Positions 20,001-31,480 of a stretch of 64,000 nt of DNA are shown piece after piece. A program made the position numbers and the translations under genes. The first letter of the stretch is position 1. Each line of letters starts with the position of its first letter. Below the pieces are notes generated by a model, which saw only the letters and a program-made list of their open reading frames with translations, did not search any database and was not told the origin of the DNA. The DNA comes from Bryopsis sp. KO-2023 (lineage: Eukaryota; Chlorophyta; Ulvophyceae; Bryopsidales; Bryopsidaceae): assembly GCA_030272585.1 (NCBI GenBank), contig BSYQ01000014.1:1798001-1862000 (forward strand), written 5' to 3'.

Positions 20001-20923
20001 ATCAAACCACAAAGAAGAAGGGTACACATGGCAGAAGGGCAGAAAAAAAGGCAGCCTGCAGTTCCCTGAAACATGAAACCAAAGGGCCTCTGGACATGTC
20101 AAGGGGGGGGAGGGGGGGGGGGACAACAAGAACAAGGGCAACAGGGGAGGTCTCCTCAACTTTCGAACCCGCGCAAGCACTCACGCCGGGCTCCCGTCCG
20201 CCGGGTCGACGCGCGACTGCGTCCTCGCCGCCGTCGCCATCGCTCGCCGCCCTGCTCGCTTCGATGTCCCTTCCCTTCGCGTCCTTTGCCGGGCGGTCGG
20301 TCTCGCTCAACGAGCCAGCGAGCGGGGGCGCCTCGCCCGTTCCTCCACCACGGGGACAAAGTCGCTCTGCCAGACGATGTACCACACTGTACCGCGCGGT
20401 GCCAGCGCGGCGGCGTTGGCGACCCCAGGTGTGACGACGGGACAGCGGGCTCGTTAACGCCTGCGAGGGCGACGGCGTGAAAGCGACGTGACGTAGACCG
20501 TTAACCATTAACGCCCCGTCGTCCCAGCACACGTTAATGGCCCCCTGACATATAGTGGAGAATCATACCCGCAGGAGCCCGAGAATTCGTAGTGACCATC
20601 AGGCAAAGCGGCAATGTCCCAGCCAGTTCCTTTGTTGGGGTCCAACTGGCCGTATCCGCACGAACCCCTGCAAAAAGCAAAAGCGCCAAGCGAAATGTCA
20701 CAACGATCCGCCAGGACGAGCGATTGCTGCACACTGGCTGGGCGGAAAACGTGCCAATCAACATGGAGCGTGGGAAATATCTGAACGGCGGCGCCGCCAC
20801 TCACTTGTGAATATCCCACAACCAAGGCTGGTCGCCATAGAAGGTCGCACGGCCCGTACGCCAAGCGTCGGAAACCGCCAGGACACCGAACACGACAAGA
20901 GCAATAACCGCCACCCTCATTGC
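8054..20923 (-). CDS. Expansin-like secreted protein (single DPBB-type), split by an 11.9 kb intron
   Basis: Exons 20923-20805, 20667-20569, 8660-8322 and 8126-8054 join in phase (2, 2, 2) to 209 residues. The N terminus MRVAVIALVVFGVLAVSDA is a signal peptide. Then come WRTGRATFYGD, GSCGYGQL, SGSCGRCYEVRC, TITDTCPCNYS, CCMDMEHLDIS and EYRPVPCGG: the order of the six-stranded double-psi barrel of expansins (GACGYG, CGxCYEVRC, HFDLS-like LDIS, VAYRRVPC-like end). Known: expansins loosen cell walls without hydrolysis. There is no second carbohydrate-binding (pollen-allergen) domain; the tail is short and Ser/Gly-rich. Introns 1 and 3 are 137 and 195 bases, but intron 2 spans about 11.9 kb and contains other exons on both strands, including a same-strand first exon starting only 329 bases after exon 2. 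Two separate partial genes, or an assembly join, are the alternatives; the exact splice phase and the SCG/RCYEV junction favour one gene. Confidence 0.75.
8978..9032. repeat. 13-pair inverted repeat in a GC-rich island
   Basis: GGGGTCCATCCTG (8978-8990) is inverted as CAGGATGGACCCC (9020-9032) with a 29-base loop. It lies in a GC-rich patch (8.82-9.1 kb) that contrasts with its AT-rich surroundings inside expansin intron 2. No coding frame was accepted here. Confidence 0.8.
9225..9288 (+). repeat. Short tandem duplication (about 32 bases, two copies)
   Basis: Two diverged copies of a unit shaped GCACGCAAGTGCA..GTTGCAGCCCC lie side by side. It may slightly overlap the upstream part of a plus-strand candidate gene. 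Confidence 0.6.
9429..9774 (+). CDS. Plus-strand exon pair of an unrecognised gene nested in the expansin intron
   Basis: Exon 9429-9581 reads VNYKEIPTADSPKVDN, then INSLDDVYSFRYVDRSGG, and ends at a GTGAGA donor. Exon 9699-9774 (acceptor CCACAG, donor GTGAGC) continues in phase with SEKLGGNIINPFARGKF. A further exon with a GTAAGT donor may end at 9369. The N-x-LDD-x-Y-x-F-x-Y pattern is reminiscent of the N-terminal domain of the proteasome regulator PI31, where a similar LDDEYAF block occurs, but this is a weak resemblance and the downstream exon does not obviously fit. No later exons could be traced. The neighbouring genes do not explain these exons. Confidence 0.45.
10557..11010 (+). mobile_element. 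LINE retrotransposon 3' end (truncated)
   Basis: The frame 10557-10874 encodes TRFRCGIHFLEVEVGRYNG, PRENRICRLC and VEDERHFLFECPFYSSF, the cysteine/histidine block found at the C terminus of many LINE reverse transcriptases (GRW-x-G-x-PR, CxLC, ExHxLxxC). After the stop come a T-rich 3' region and a tail of ATTATG repeats (about 10983-11008), the microsatellite-type tail of several LINE clades. No reverse transcriptase core is found upstream, so this is a 5'-truncated insertion in plus orientation inside expansin intron 2. Its short frame is still open, which suggests it is not very old. Confidence 0.8.
11250..11513 (-). CDS. Two exons of an unrecognised minus-strand gene
   Basis: Exon 11513-11363 (acceptor CTCACAG, donor GTAGAA) encodes WVESQPQEERRKKHKWLE, then HLPIDPAPAPLRDRLMKE. 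Exon 11335-11250 continues in phase with RIDAQHNGDDGTGWIKDF and VTPERCAMCSG before a GTGAGA donor. The sequence is charged and cytosolic-looking, with a CxxC near the end that may begin a zinc site. An upstream proline-rich frame (11640-11740, HHQPPPPLPLLKPPPP) may belong to it. No family recognised. It may be part of the same gene as the exons at 19.5-20.2 kb, but this could not be shown. Confidence 0.5.
12009..12084 (-). CDS. AMP-binding (acyl-CoA synthetase-like) exon
   Basis: An exon bounded by ATCCTAG acceptor and GTGAGC donor encodes ILRAGMVVVNVNPPYTP, nearly identical to the GILRAGMVVVNVNPLYTP block of FadD-type long-chain acyl-CoA synthetases. The residues after it (YRMDKERK) no longer follow the family. 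The ATP-binding and adenylation motifs of the family (TGTTGxPKG, YGxTE) were not found nearby. Either other exons are too divergent or distant to see, or this is a captured or relic exon. Confidence 0.45.
12085..15200. other. Intronic region of the expansin gene, no clear gene
   Basis: AT-rich DNA with scattered short frames. A C-run of about 19 (interrupted once) followed by an A-run lies at 13163-13196. A possible minus-strand exon at about 15.06-15.00 kb reads QFELVEAMRQAGRELNGSD. Nothing can be assigned a function. Confidence 0.4.
15247..18850 (-). CDS. Scattered candidate exons of unrecognised minus-strand gene(s)
   Basis: Several minus-strand segments look coding and have splice-like borders. 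At 18574-18440 is GQVATGQIALTN, then QELVVKMVDSANRELGSVT, a beta-strand pattern. At about 18740-18690 is GSIVFDQRLEWHLFSQ. At 17010-16860 is GIEGKTWYRWSRAVPEDG, then LVERGFHPTIDAENHR. At 15465-15247 is ENLLREQLDTLHEEK. They lie between the first exons of the gene at 20.2 kb and the exons at 11.3 kb, and could be one long gene. Frames between them were not all reconciled. No family name is justified. Confidence 0.35.
19506..20240 (-). CDS. First two exons of an unrecognised minus-strand gene
   Basis: Exon 20240-20185 starts MATAARTQSRVDPADGSP and ends at a GTGAGT donor. Exon 19722-19506 continues in phase with RLLRTEKELERWVDERRG, IYSRIMEILGRHPSNRR and ENVRIRIGHLAIQVAVIT before a GTAAGA donor. 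The 91 residues are helical and basic, with no recognised domain. The start lies in a GC-rich patch (20.1-20.5 kb), as expected for a promoter and 5' exon, and only 329 bases downstream of expansin exon 2 on the same strand. It therefore starts inside the expansin intron, if that intron is real. Confidence 0.5.
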
Positions 20924-22153
20924 TGTGGATTCGAGCGTTAAATTCAAAACCCAAAGCAACGATCCTTCTCTCGTCGTCCTCCGCGTCCAAACCTCCTTGA
21001 CCAGTGCTGCTTTCCTGGATGGACACGAACAAGGTCGCTGGGCTTGGCATTTAACCTCCGTGCTGGCCCCGTTGGTGGGTTGCAATTCTTGATTGAGGTG
21101 ACACCGTTTGGGGTGTCTGACGTGCATGTACATGCACATGTGCAGCGGAGTAGATCATGACATAACACCTATTCGGGAAGGAAATTCGACTGGTGGGTGT
21201 AGAGAGCCCCCTCATTGGTGAGAGAGTGAATGAGTACGAAACTACTAAGTAGTTGAGACCTTGTGTTGCCACTTTTTCGACCTGGAACTTCGCAGGCGGA
21301 AAAAAGTTTGCCCGACAACGTGGAGGATTAGTAAAGCCGAATTGATGTCAAGAACGGCCAGGTGCGTTAGAAGTGCTAATAACACAAACGCAGAGTTCTC
21401 AACTTGAGCTCGGTCGAGGAGCCGTCACCATAGAGGCCGCTTCCGCAAGAGTGGGACGCCACTATCCAGCTTGAGAAAAAAAAGCCAAAACACAAGGAAC
21501 ACTGCGACAGGATGATGTCGCAGCGGAGAGCTGTGCACGGAAATAGAAAAAAGTGTGGAACAGTTTTGTCGGACGTCGCCATATTTCTACTCTCCTCAGT
21601 GATATTCGTCGCGCTACGCTGTGAAGTTGCTGGTGAGCCTTGGTTAGTCTGTTTATTGGGTTGTTCTGACACGAAGTACCGATAAGACGATCACGGTGGG
21701 GAACAAATATCGCGAGAAACACCTCTCCTCCTCACGGACAACTGATCCGGTTTCTGGACCTTTTGAGCGAAATACTTTCGTCGACTTGGATGCGAGCCAG
21801 CCAGATTCCAGTTCTATTCGACACGTTTCCCGTTCCGGCCTTCTGGCAAGGAGGTTCCCGTTGGCGGCACTAAAAGTGTGAAAGTCATAACAATTTTCGC
21901 TGTGCTCGTCATGACATCTGACGCTATGTCGTACTCGCGAAAATCACACAAAATCGACACGTGCGGTGAAAGCCGAGGAAACCAGCCTCTGGCGGCGTGC
22001 ATATGTGTGCAGGGGAACTCTAGCACATGTAAAACACACCTAGGATGTTTTTTATTGACCTGGTGAACTTCATGTAAGCATCCGGTGGCTTTTCGGGCTA
22101 ATCGAATCCTGACGGTGACATCTGATCCAGAGTAACGCATGGCATTGTTTCAG
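20924..22153. other. Spacer between expansin and PMP-repeat gene, with a possible first exon
   Basis: Divergent 5' regions. The plus-strand frame near 21.9 kb (VKVITIFAVLVMTSDAMS, then a Cys-containing stretch) could be the signal peptide exon of the gene downstream, but no upstream ATG in that frame was found and the internal ATG at 21911 gives only a weak signal. Nothing else is supported. Confidence 0.4.
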
Positions 22154-25100
22154 GTGCCCAGAAATGTGAAGCCATTTTTGAAGGGGGTGACTTCTCAGTC
22201 ACTCGAGCAGTATTGGACGAAGTCAAAGATGATTTTCAGAAGCTCCTGGACTGTGTGCCCAAAAGGGGAAAACTTTCAATCGAACCTGAACTGAACATCA
22301 AACCCACCAGCACGGTGGTGGTGAAAAATGCCATCGAAGTGACATCCAGTGGGAAGGGGGGAAAGCGTCCAGTGTTTAATTGTCCTGATGTGGGGCAGCC
22401 ACTTTTTGAAATCAGGTGCTGCTGAATTCCTCAGACTCTCACTCTCCTCCTGTAACTGAAAAAGCGCCCCTTTCTGGAAAAAATGGACATTGGATTTATT
22501 TTGACGTTTGGCTCAATACTTATACATTTCTTGGCAGCGATTGATTGATTGGTATTGGCATATTGAAGTGACTGCCACAGCAGTTGCTTGGGATGTTGAT
22601 CGATGTAATTAATGATTGATTGATTGATTGATGTTGGTAAATCTGTCATTTTTTAGGCACTTTGCTGACCTGGGTTCAAATCCTGATTAAGTCGTTTGTG
22701 GATTTGTGCTGTTCCAGCTCTACTGGAGTGGAGCTGAAGAACCTCGTTGTGTCAGATTGCATGACTGACTCTAATGTCACATCGGCCATCGTGGTCGACA
22801 TTGAAAAAGACAAGAACTCCAAAACCACATCCTTGGAGATCACTGGAGTGGATTTCGTCAATAACACCAACCTGAATGGAACGGCCAGCATTTTCATTAA
22901 GTCTGCCGGATCCTTGTCATTGGCCAAAGTTGTTTTTTCTCGAAATGCGGGGTTAGAGACTGGGGGGTTGTATTTGCATTCGGCAGGCATGGAGGTGAAT
23001 GTTAAGGATTGCGTGTTTGAGGAGAACCGAGCAAAGTTTTTTGGCGAACGAACTGAGGGGCAGGGGGCAGTCCTGTTTCAAGATGTTCCAGCATTTATTA
23101 CAGTGACTGGGTCGAGGTTCTTGAATAATTTTGCGGAGAAGGAGGGAGGAGCCATGTACATTAAGGTGAGTGCTTCCAGGGGTGGTATTGTGTGTGGGGG
23201 TTATTTTTTTTTATTTTTTGGATTTGTTTTTTCAGCACCATCTAACCCGCAACTAAAATTGACTGAAGAAGACCGGAGGAGCATTCACAGAAACGATTAA
23301 AAGTGTTGATGAACATATTTTATCTTGAGCAAAATACGTGATAAATACGTCATATTCTTTTTTTTCTTTTTTGTTGATTTTCTTATTCACGAATATCATA
23401 ATCTCTTGAAGGCAAAAAAAATACCACCAAAAAAACACTTTTTTTTGTCTTTTTGCAGGGGGAGCCACCTGCAAGTGGATTGACCATAACGGACACCGAA
23501 TTTCACAACAACACAGCAGCGCAAGGATCGGGTGGGGTGTTATGGGCAAGCGGCCCCACATTCGAATTGACTGTGAAAAATTGCACATTCACGGAGAACA
23601 AGGCGAGGGCCTTTGGGGGGACCATCCATCTTCGGACATCCAGACGGTCCGGCGAAATTAAAGTAGAAATAGAGGATTCGGTTTTCGAGAAAAATATTGC
23701 GCTCGCTGGAGGGGCGCTATGGGCACTGGTAATCGATGTTTTCTTCCTCATATTTTCTTGGAATTCATTTTTATGCCCTACTCTTTTATACTTTTAAAGA
23801 AACACGAATTTTTTCTTGTGCCCATTTGGGAAGAAACACTTGATATCAGTTTTTAGAAAAATTCAGGTGGCTGAATGCCATGTCAGTGAAAAGGTATGCA
23901 TAGGGGACCTGTCTTTTTTTTTGTGCCAATAATGGATCACACTTTCATGAAATTGATGTGCAGCTTTGTCTATGAATTTTTTTTTTTCACTTCCATAGGG
24001 TTTGATTTTTTTTTTTTCTGCTTACCCCCCCCCCCCCCCCCCAAGAAAAAAAAAATTAAGAAACTTAAATTATCGTTTGAAAAGACATTCCTTGCCGAAG
24101 GACTTCCTATTATGAGCCCCACTGTCGGGGGAAAAAAAAATAATAATAAAAAACTGGAAAACAAAAATGGACGTAGGATTTTCTAGTGTTTACTTATTTT
24201 TTGGTTTGAAGGCAAATATTCAATGGAGAATGGGCATCTCAATTTCCAACAGTAAGTTTTTAAGGAACGAAGCCTTGTTGCAACACACCGGGCCAGGAGA
24301 AATTTTTGAACAGGCCATTAATCAATCCACTACCTCCGCCGGCACGGGGGGTGCCATAACATGCATTGGAGTCTCCGTCGACCTCAAATTCAAGGGAAAT
24401 CTGTTTGAAAAAAACACCGCCATCGGCCTGGGGGGCGTGGATCAAAGGGGATCCAAAGGAGGGGCGATTGCCATTACGGACTTACAAAACGTCACAATAA
24501 CGGACACCGTTTTCAGGGAAAACTCCGCCATAAATTTAGGCACATTGGGGCATGAGGCGGTGGGGGGTGCCATTTTCTTAGCGGTGAGCTCAGTTTCATA
24601 TATATATATATATATATGAAACTCCACAATGGATAAACCTACAGTTCTTTGCCCTTCATTGTTTTCAATTCTTTGGTGTTTTTTTCTTTGTTTCTTTTTT
24701 TTTGGGGGGGGGTACCATATACAATCATTAATTGCAAGATGTGACAGATTAAAAAACAAGAAAAAAGAAAAGAAGAAAAAAGTGTGAACGTGGAACAGGC
24801 ATCATGATGGATTTTCATGGGGATGTCCGATCCATTCTCAGACATGAATCATCGACGCTGAGGTTTTTTTTGTTTTTTTTTTGGGTTTAGGCGGGGGGGA
24901 TCAAAGCGGCCAGGGTTTCAGACACCCCACGGGGGAGCAAATGCGAACTCCAGTGCGACTCCAGCAGCACCACCATATTGCGTACAACTATAAATGTTGT
25001 GGCCGGGTGCGGAGCTTTGGACGGCAATGGTAGGAGAATATGCGTGCTGGCTAATCAAACCGAGTGTGAGGGGGTCATTCCTGAAGAGAATTTGGTCGGG

Positions 25101-28100
25101 CTCGGGGAAGAAGAATTGGCAGCCACCTGCAAGGTGGGGTGGATCGCTCAGGGGCGATACCAAGAGTGGTTCAGAAAAAAGAAAAAACAAAAAGGGGGCA
25201 GGGGTGTGGAGAAATTGAAATTCTTTAAGTTTGTGGAGGAAAGAGAATTCGAAAAAAAAAATCCTACTGGGCAGCCAGAAAAACCCAATGAGCATCATCA
25301 GGGTAACTGCATTGGGCTGTTTTCAACAAATAATAACAGTAATCTTATGCTTTTCAAGAAATTCCTGCACTGTTGAGCATCAGGAATTGAAAGGGTTTCA
25401 GTTCAAGATAGTTGAAGCCTCAGCGCCGCCCCCCCCCCCTCGCCCCCAAAAAGGATGGTGTTTATTTTTTCACTTCTATTTTCATAAAAAACAAAACAAA
25501 AACAATCACGACCTCAAAATGTACATTTCCTCTTTTCTGCCTTCGAAAACATCATTCAAGCAATCTCTTAATTTTTTAATTTCTTTTTGACCTTTATTTT
25601 TTGGCCACTCTTTTCACTGCAGATCATTGTGATCGAGTCAGACGTGGGGCTTTCAGACACCAAGTTCCTGGACAATACTGTGGATGGCGCCGGAGGAGCC
25701 ATTTTTGTCACAGAGGAGGGAGCCACCCTGAGGTTGGGGAAAGGGGTGGATTTCCTGAGAAACACAGCCAAAAATTCGTCAGGGGGGGCCTTGTTTCTAC
25801 AGGATGGACCAACCCTATTCGCAGAAGATGTAATACTCAAAGACAATGTTGCAGGGATCAGCGGTGGAGGTATTGCCCTGGAGGTAAAAAAGAAGGATCA
25901 ATATGGGTTGAGTCGTTCATTTGTTTATATATATATGAATGGATGAATGTTTAATTTACAACAGGCAAACTTCCCCAACGAAGGCTGTCCACAACGAGGT
26001 GATTTAGCCCAAGCCCTTGAGAAGAATCCAGCTGAAAAGAGGCAGTTCTAGAAACCCCTCCACTGTTGCATCTAAGATAAATTTAACCTAGTAGAAAATC
26101 CTTCATGATATATATATATATATATACACATACGCAGTGAATTGAATTGATATTATTTTTACACTAGGCCAAAAGGCCGAGTGCAGTTTGTTATATGATG
26201 ACTCAGAAGTAAACCATCGTTTCACCCCAATTGTTCATGTGTATCCCTCTACCCCAATATTTGCATCCAACCAAATATAGTATGAGAAAAAATAAAATAA
26301 ATCAAAACGTATATATATATGTGTGTGTACTTGCTTCTTTTTTTCAGCCCCCCCCCAAAAAAAAATAAACAATATAAAATATGCACATACCTTAACTCAG
26401 TAGTGGCAAATTTGAAGGAGAGGCGGGGTTTTGATTCTGTTGCAGGGTTCTTCTGCTAATTTGATTCTCCGAGGTGGATCCTTTATTGGTAACAAGGCCA
26501 AGCGCGGAAATGGCGGGGTCATCTCATCGTTGAGCACTGAATCCAACATCACCATAACTGGACCGAGGCTTTTCCGCCGAAATCAAGCTGAAGAAGAAGG
26601 TGCATATATAACAAAACATTGAAAAAATCAGAACATGTATATGATAATCTATGGTGTAGTATAATAATATTAATAATAGATTGGGGCTTCCCCCCATTGA
26701 CCCTGAAAGCAGAAGGACAGCAAAACTAGTGAGGTGAAACAAAAATTCAGCTTGCTTTGGGAGAACCCAGTGATAATGAAATGATCAGCATTTAGATGGT
26801 GGTGAAACTCCTTATGTAGTTTGCTTCTTTTTTTTTTCATTGGGGGGCTTTTGTTTTCTTTCACAGGGGGTGTACTTGCATGTTTGAGCGAGGATTCAAC
26901 CATCACTTTCACAGACGCCAATTTTTCCAACAACCAAGCGGCGGTGGCCGGGGGAGCAATTCACGCTAAGGTTACCTCAGTCATACTTTTTTTTCTTCGC
27001 CGATATCAGTGAAATAGTGATTGAAAGATAATATGGCCAATGTGTGCATTTTATCCCTTGATAACTCTTTGATCATATGGGGCAAACCCAAAAAAAACGC
27101 TTTTTTTTTGTTTTACTGTGCAGTCTGCGAGGGGAAATGTAACCGTCGACCTGGTAGGTGTTTCGTTTTCCAAAAACCGCATAAAGCCGACCCCTGATTT
27201 GCCACTGCTGGGAAAGGGGGGGGCGATTTCCCTGGAGGGTGCTGCCATTACATTATCCATATCAGGGGAAGCCAACACATTTTCCAAAAACTCAGCCAGA
27301 GAGGGGGGCGCCATCCGACTGTTCGACACCGACAAAGCTGATATTTCTCGAGCATCTTTTACGGAGAATGTGGCGTTGAGCGGCGGAGGGCTTCATGCCT
27401 CTTTCACCAGAAAGTCTGACAGCCTGGCTGTCAGTCTGACCAAGGTGGATTTCATAGGGAACAAGGGGTACATGGGAGGGGGGGTCATGGCCGATGCCAG
27501 AAGTGCAAATTTATCCTTCGTGCCGGATGCTGATGGACTGACCAAGGCGGTGTTTTTGCCATCGACGACTTTTTCACCTACCGCACAGATTTCCTTCAAT
27601 GGGGTGCGGTTCAAGGAGCAGCAGATTGTGAAAGACGGCGGGGGTATGTTCTTGATCGATATTCATGCCGTCGGGGAAAACTGTGATTTCCAGGATAACA
27701 GGGCTGCAGAGGGGTTCCATGGTGGAGGAGGGGCAGTGAAATTGTCTGATTCTGCCAGGTTTGATCTGACCTCAGGGACCTTCACCGGAAATCGAGCCGT
27801 TGATGGTGGGGCAGTATTTGTTTCAAACTCACTTTTCAATGGGAGGGATCTGGAGTTCAGCAAGAACACTGCCTTTGGAAATGGTGGCTTGGATTCGGAT
27901 GAAGACTCCCCACAGAAGGATCAAGTTTTAGTCAAGGCCAGTGAGGCTGGGGAAAACTGTGAGGTGGGAGGGTTTGGTGGTGGAGGCGGTGCCGTGAAAC
28001 TGGTGGATTCTGCCAGGTTCAATCTGACCTCAGGAGACTTCAACGAAAATCAAGCGGTCGATGGAGGGGCGCTGTTCGTTTCGAACTCGATTTTCACGGG

Positions 28101-31100
28101 GAAGAATCTGGAGCTGAGCAAGAACTCTGCCCTCAACAAGGGTGGATCCATAGCCACCGTAGACTCCGCCCAAGGGGGCAGGAGTGCGGTGACCCTGGAA
28201 GAAAGCAAAATCGACAGAAACGTTGCTAAACTGGGTGGAGGCATCTTTAGCGATGTGGTGGAGCCCAAAGGGACAAAAGGATGTCCCGCCACGCAAGCTG
28301 TGAGGCGAACGCTCGACCTGGACTCTGTTCAGGAGGTGGTGATGAACGCAGGCGAAAGCCGCAAGAAATCCCCCCTGGCATCGACCATGTCCCTCCTGTT
28401 AAAAAGCACTGTTATCTCCAACAACGAAGCCAAGGATACTGGGGGTGGGATTTTCACCGCAAACCCATCTCTGGTGTGTGCCTGTTGTGAATCCAAGTGC
28501 TCCACCTCATGCGCATTGATCGACCTGACATCGGATGATAAGCTGGAGAGAGTCTGTGCTGAATCTTGGGTGGGAAACGCACATGGCACGGGATATGGCC
28601 CGATGCTAGCATCGTTTGAAGATAGAGTGGAAGTTATCAAACTGGATGGCCGCCTACTGGAGGAGAACGAGGTTTTGGACGATTCTCACAGCAGTGGGAA
28701 ACCACTGGTGTCCTTGAAAGCGCTGATGAAGGATTATTTCGATCAGGTGGTCACTCTCCAGCGGCCCAATGTGTTTGCACAGGTCAAAGAGTCGGAATCC
28801 ACCGGGAATCAAATCCTGTTCGATGAGGTGGCCAGCCAAGTGAAGGAAGGCGTCGCAGATTTCAATGCTACGGTTCTCAGTGCCCCTCCTGGCGATTATC
28901 AACTAAAGATGAGTTTTCCAGGGCTGAAGGTGGGGGATATACGGTTCAGCGTGAGGGTCAGGGAGTGCGTTCGCGGGGAAAACCCTGTGGAAGGAGATAT
29001 TGCCTTCAGTTGCCGTCAGTGCGAATCTGACAATTTCAGTTTCAGGCCGGGTCAAAATTGCACAGGATGTCCGCCATCTACCACCTGTGGTACTGGGACT
29101 CTGACACCTGTTGATGGCTTTTGGCATTCTTCGTCCTGGTCGGAGGCCATTCACAAATGTCTGGTGGATGTTGCATGCTCCTACACCAACCGCTCTATTA
29201 TTTTGGGGATGGAGTCGGAGCAATCGGGGGCAGAACCTCTCCACTTCAGAGATCATTCGCTTTGTCGAACGGTAAACAATCCAGCGGACCTTCCATGGGG
29301 TTTACAGGGAAATCTAGCTGTGTGCATTTCATCTATCAATAGAATAGGTGTCTTGATAAGCTAATGGACGAAAAAGACCCACTGCGAATATAACTCCCTT
29401 GATTCAGGATTTTCCATGCATGGTTTTCAAATTTGTTATATTTTCAACGCAAATGAGCCAAAAAGGACCCCTGCGCCAGAATCCTAATGATCATAGTTGA
29501 GAGTTCCATACGCACGCTTTTCTCTAATCTCCTTCTGCAAGTGTTGATATGAGAAACATTTTTACTCTGGTTTGAGAAGCGTCTTGAGGAGAGGGGTGGG
29601 GGACGTGTTCAAACTGCAGGGTTATGAAGGCCCCCTTTGTGGGAGCTGTGCCAGCGGCTATGGTCGAGTGAGGGCGTTCGAGTGCCAAGAATGCTTGTCA
29701 AAACTTAAAACGATTTTCTTAATGACAGCGATGGTATTTTGGATGGTCATTATCGTCGGCTTCATCATCCGAAACGCCCTCAAAGCAGGCACACCAGTAA
29801 AAGCTCGTGCCAATTCTGAAAGGGAGGGGGGAAATCTGGAAAATTCCCCAGCCATATACCTGGGAGTGAACCCTGCCACCGAGAATGCAAAGGTGAAATG
29901 ATTCCCAACAGTTAATTCACGGATTAAGGTGGCGAAGCACGACCTCTATGGGGTCATTGTTTGTAGATACAAACTTGCGTAGTAAAACCTCTATGGGGTT
30001 CTGTGCTTTGTTTGGTCTAAATTATGGGTTTTTTTTGCCTGACTGAAAAAGAGTGGTGTTGGGCGTTTGCCATTCGGAAGAGGTTGGATTTTGTCTGATT
30101 GGGTGTGTGTGTGCTGGTTTGGTGATGCTGTAGATTCTCATCAATTTCGTTCAAGTTACCAGCATTGCTCTTGTCATCAACGTCGAATGGCGAGAGGAAG
30201 TGCGGCAGGTCCTACAAATAGAGGGTGAGTGCGTGTGTTGCAGAAAAAAAACATATCCTATCTTTGCTCTTTCATGTCTGGACTGGTCGACTCCTCCATG
30301 GCTTCGATCATTTCCATTGGGGTGTGTATACGCCCACGAAAAAGACAGCCATCAGGATATTCTATCTACCGCTCGGAACACCGACTTTGACGAATGCATG
30401 TCTCAAACATCCACAGATCTCGCCTCGGGTTTCTCCACCAACGAAAGCATTATTTCCTTCGATTGCTCCCTGGCGGAGTCTGGCGTGCCTGTGTCCATTC
30501 GTCGCACCATCATGGCGATGCTCCTGCCGTTTGCCATGATGCTGTTTCCGATTTCCATTGCTCTCAGAAGTTACTTCGACAAAGCCAGGTCGCGGACGTT
30601 CAATCGCCGAGCGTTGGTTTCTTTTCTGGTGGTGGCTTATGTCTTCTACACCGGGACAACGAGGCGTGCGTTGAGAATTTTGCATGGGGTGTCCCTCGAT
30701 TCTGGGGACTCCAAAAGCGTGTATGCGTTCGCTAAAGGGAGGTTCTGGGCGGACGACACCAGCGTTGGGTACTTCGAAGGCGGCCATACGTATTTGGTGC
30801 TGTTTCTGGGGCTCCCTGTTCTGTTGTTTTACTCCATTGGCTTTCCGACGTACCTCTTCTACGTTCTGCGGGGAAACAAGGAAAAACTGAATGATGAGAG
30901 TTTCGCAAGAAGCTATGGGTTTCTATACCGGGCCTACAGCAACAAATTCGTTTACTGGGAGATCATCGTCATGGCAAGGAAGGCACTCTTGGTCGGAGTC
31001 GTGGTGTTCGCCTATGAGCTGGGGGGCAACCTCCAGTCGGTGCTCGCGGTGGCAGTGCTGATGGTGGCGTTGATTTTGCACCTGAATTCTCAGCCCTACA

Positions 31101-31480
31101 GGGAGGAGCTTTCCCAGATGAACCAGAGAGAGACTTGGTCTCTTTACGTTTCCGTTTTCACGTACCTGGCGGGAATCGCCTTCGGCGACGATCGACTGCC
31201 CGTGTGGTTTGAGGTCCTCCTCTCAGTCTTGCTGGTCGGTGCAACGAGCGCTCTAGTCATTTATTTGGTGTGTGCGTTGGCGACGGAAAGCGCACGCCAC
31301 TTGGAAACGCTACTGGAGGAGAGGGAAGTGGTCGTTCCGGAGAACGCAACCACCTGGCTGAAGATGCGGCTGCTTGTAAACTACTATTGGGTCCGGACGA
31401 TGGACTGTTTTTGGCATTTCACGGAGCAGGGCATCGCCTGGAGCAAAGCCAAGATGTCCCAACCAACACCTCGTGTGTAA
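22154..31480 (+). CDS. Large PMP-repeat beta-helix protein with C-terminal multi-pass membrane region
   Basis: Twelve exons were traced: 22154-22415, 22718-23165, 23459-23728, 24212-24583, 24891-25133, 25623-25883, 26446-26599, 26867-26970, 27124-29271, 29620-29892, 30134-30224 and about 30356-31480, giving roughly 1900 residues; the 5' exon is uncertain. The ectodomain is a long run of polymorphic-membrane-protein repeats: FxxN followed by GGA[IL], such as FTENVALSGGGLH and FEKNTAIGLGG, with serine/asparagine ladders expected of a parallel beta-helix. A Cys-rich stalk follows (CRQCESDNFSF, CTGCPPSTTCG, GYEGPLCGSCASGYG, FECQEC). The C-terminal 500 residues carry about ten hydrophobic segments (e.g. 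FLMTAMVFWMVIIVGFII, LVLFLGLPVLLFYSIGFP) and a charged cytosolic tail. Known: similar PMP/Cys-rich/multi-TM proteins in algae and other protists are TRP-channel-like. A surface sensor or channel is inference. Confidence 0.8.
24598..24617. repeat. (TA)n microsatellite
   Basis: A perfect TA run in a PMP-gene intron; similar short runs occur at 25927-25936 and 26108-26126. Confidence 0.85.
27673..28220 (+). repeat. Internal 276-base tandem duplication in the PMP gene
   Basis: GGGGAAAACTGTGA at 27673 recurs at 27949. The 92-residue units share GENC, GGGGAVKL, DSARF-LTSG, AVDGGA and FVSNS blocks with moderate divergence. The unit keeps frame and corresponds to about two beta-helix repeat pairs, showing that the ectodomain grows by local duplication. 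Confidence 0.85.

Noticed and set aside
20073-20480. GC-rich plus-strand frame near 20.1-20.5 kb
   Set aside because: Low-complexity Arg/Pro/Gly content without splice partners; the minus-strand exon with ATG 20240 fits better.
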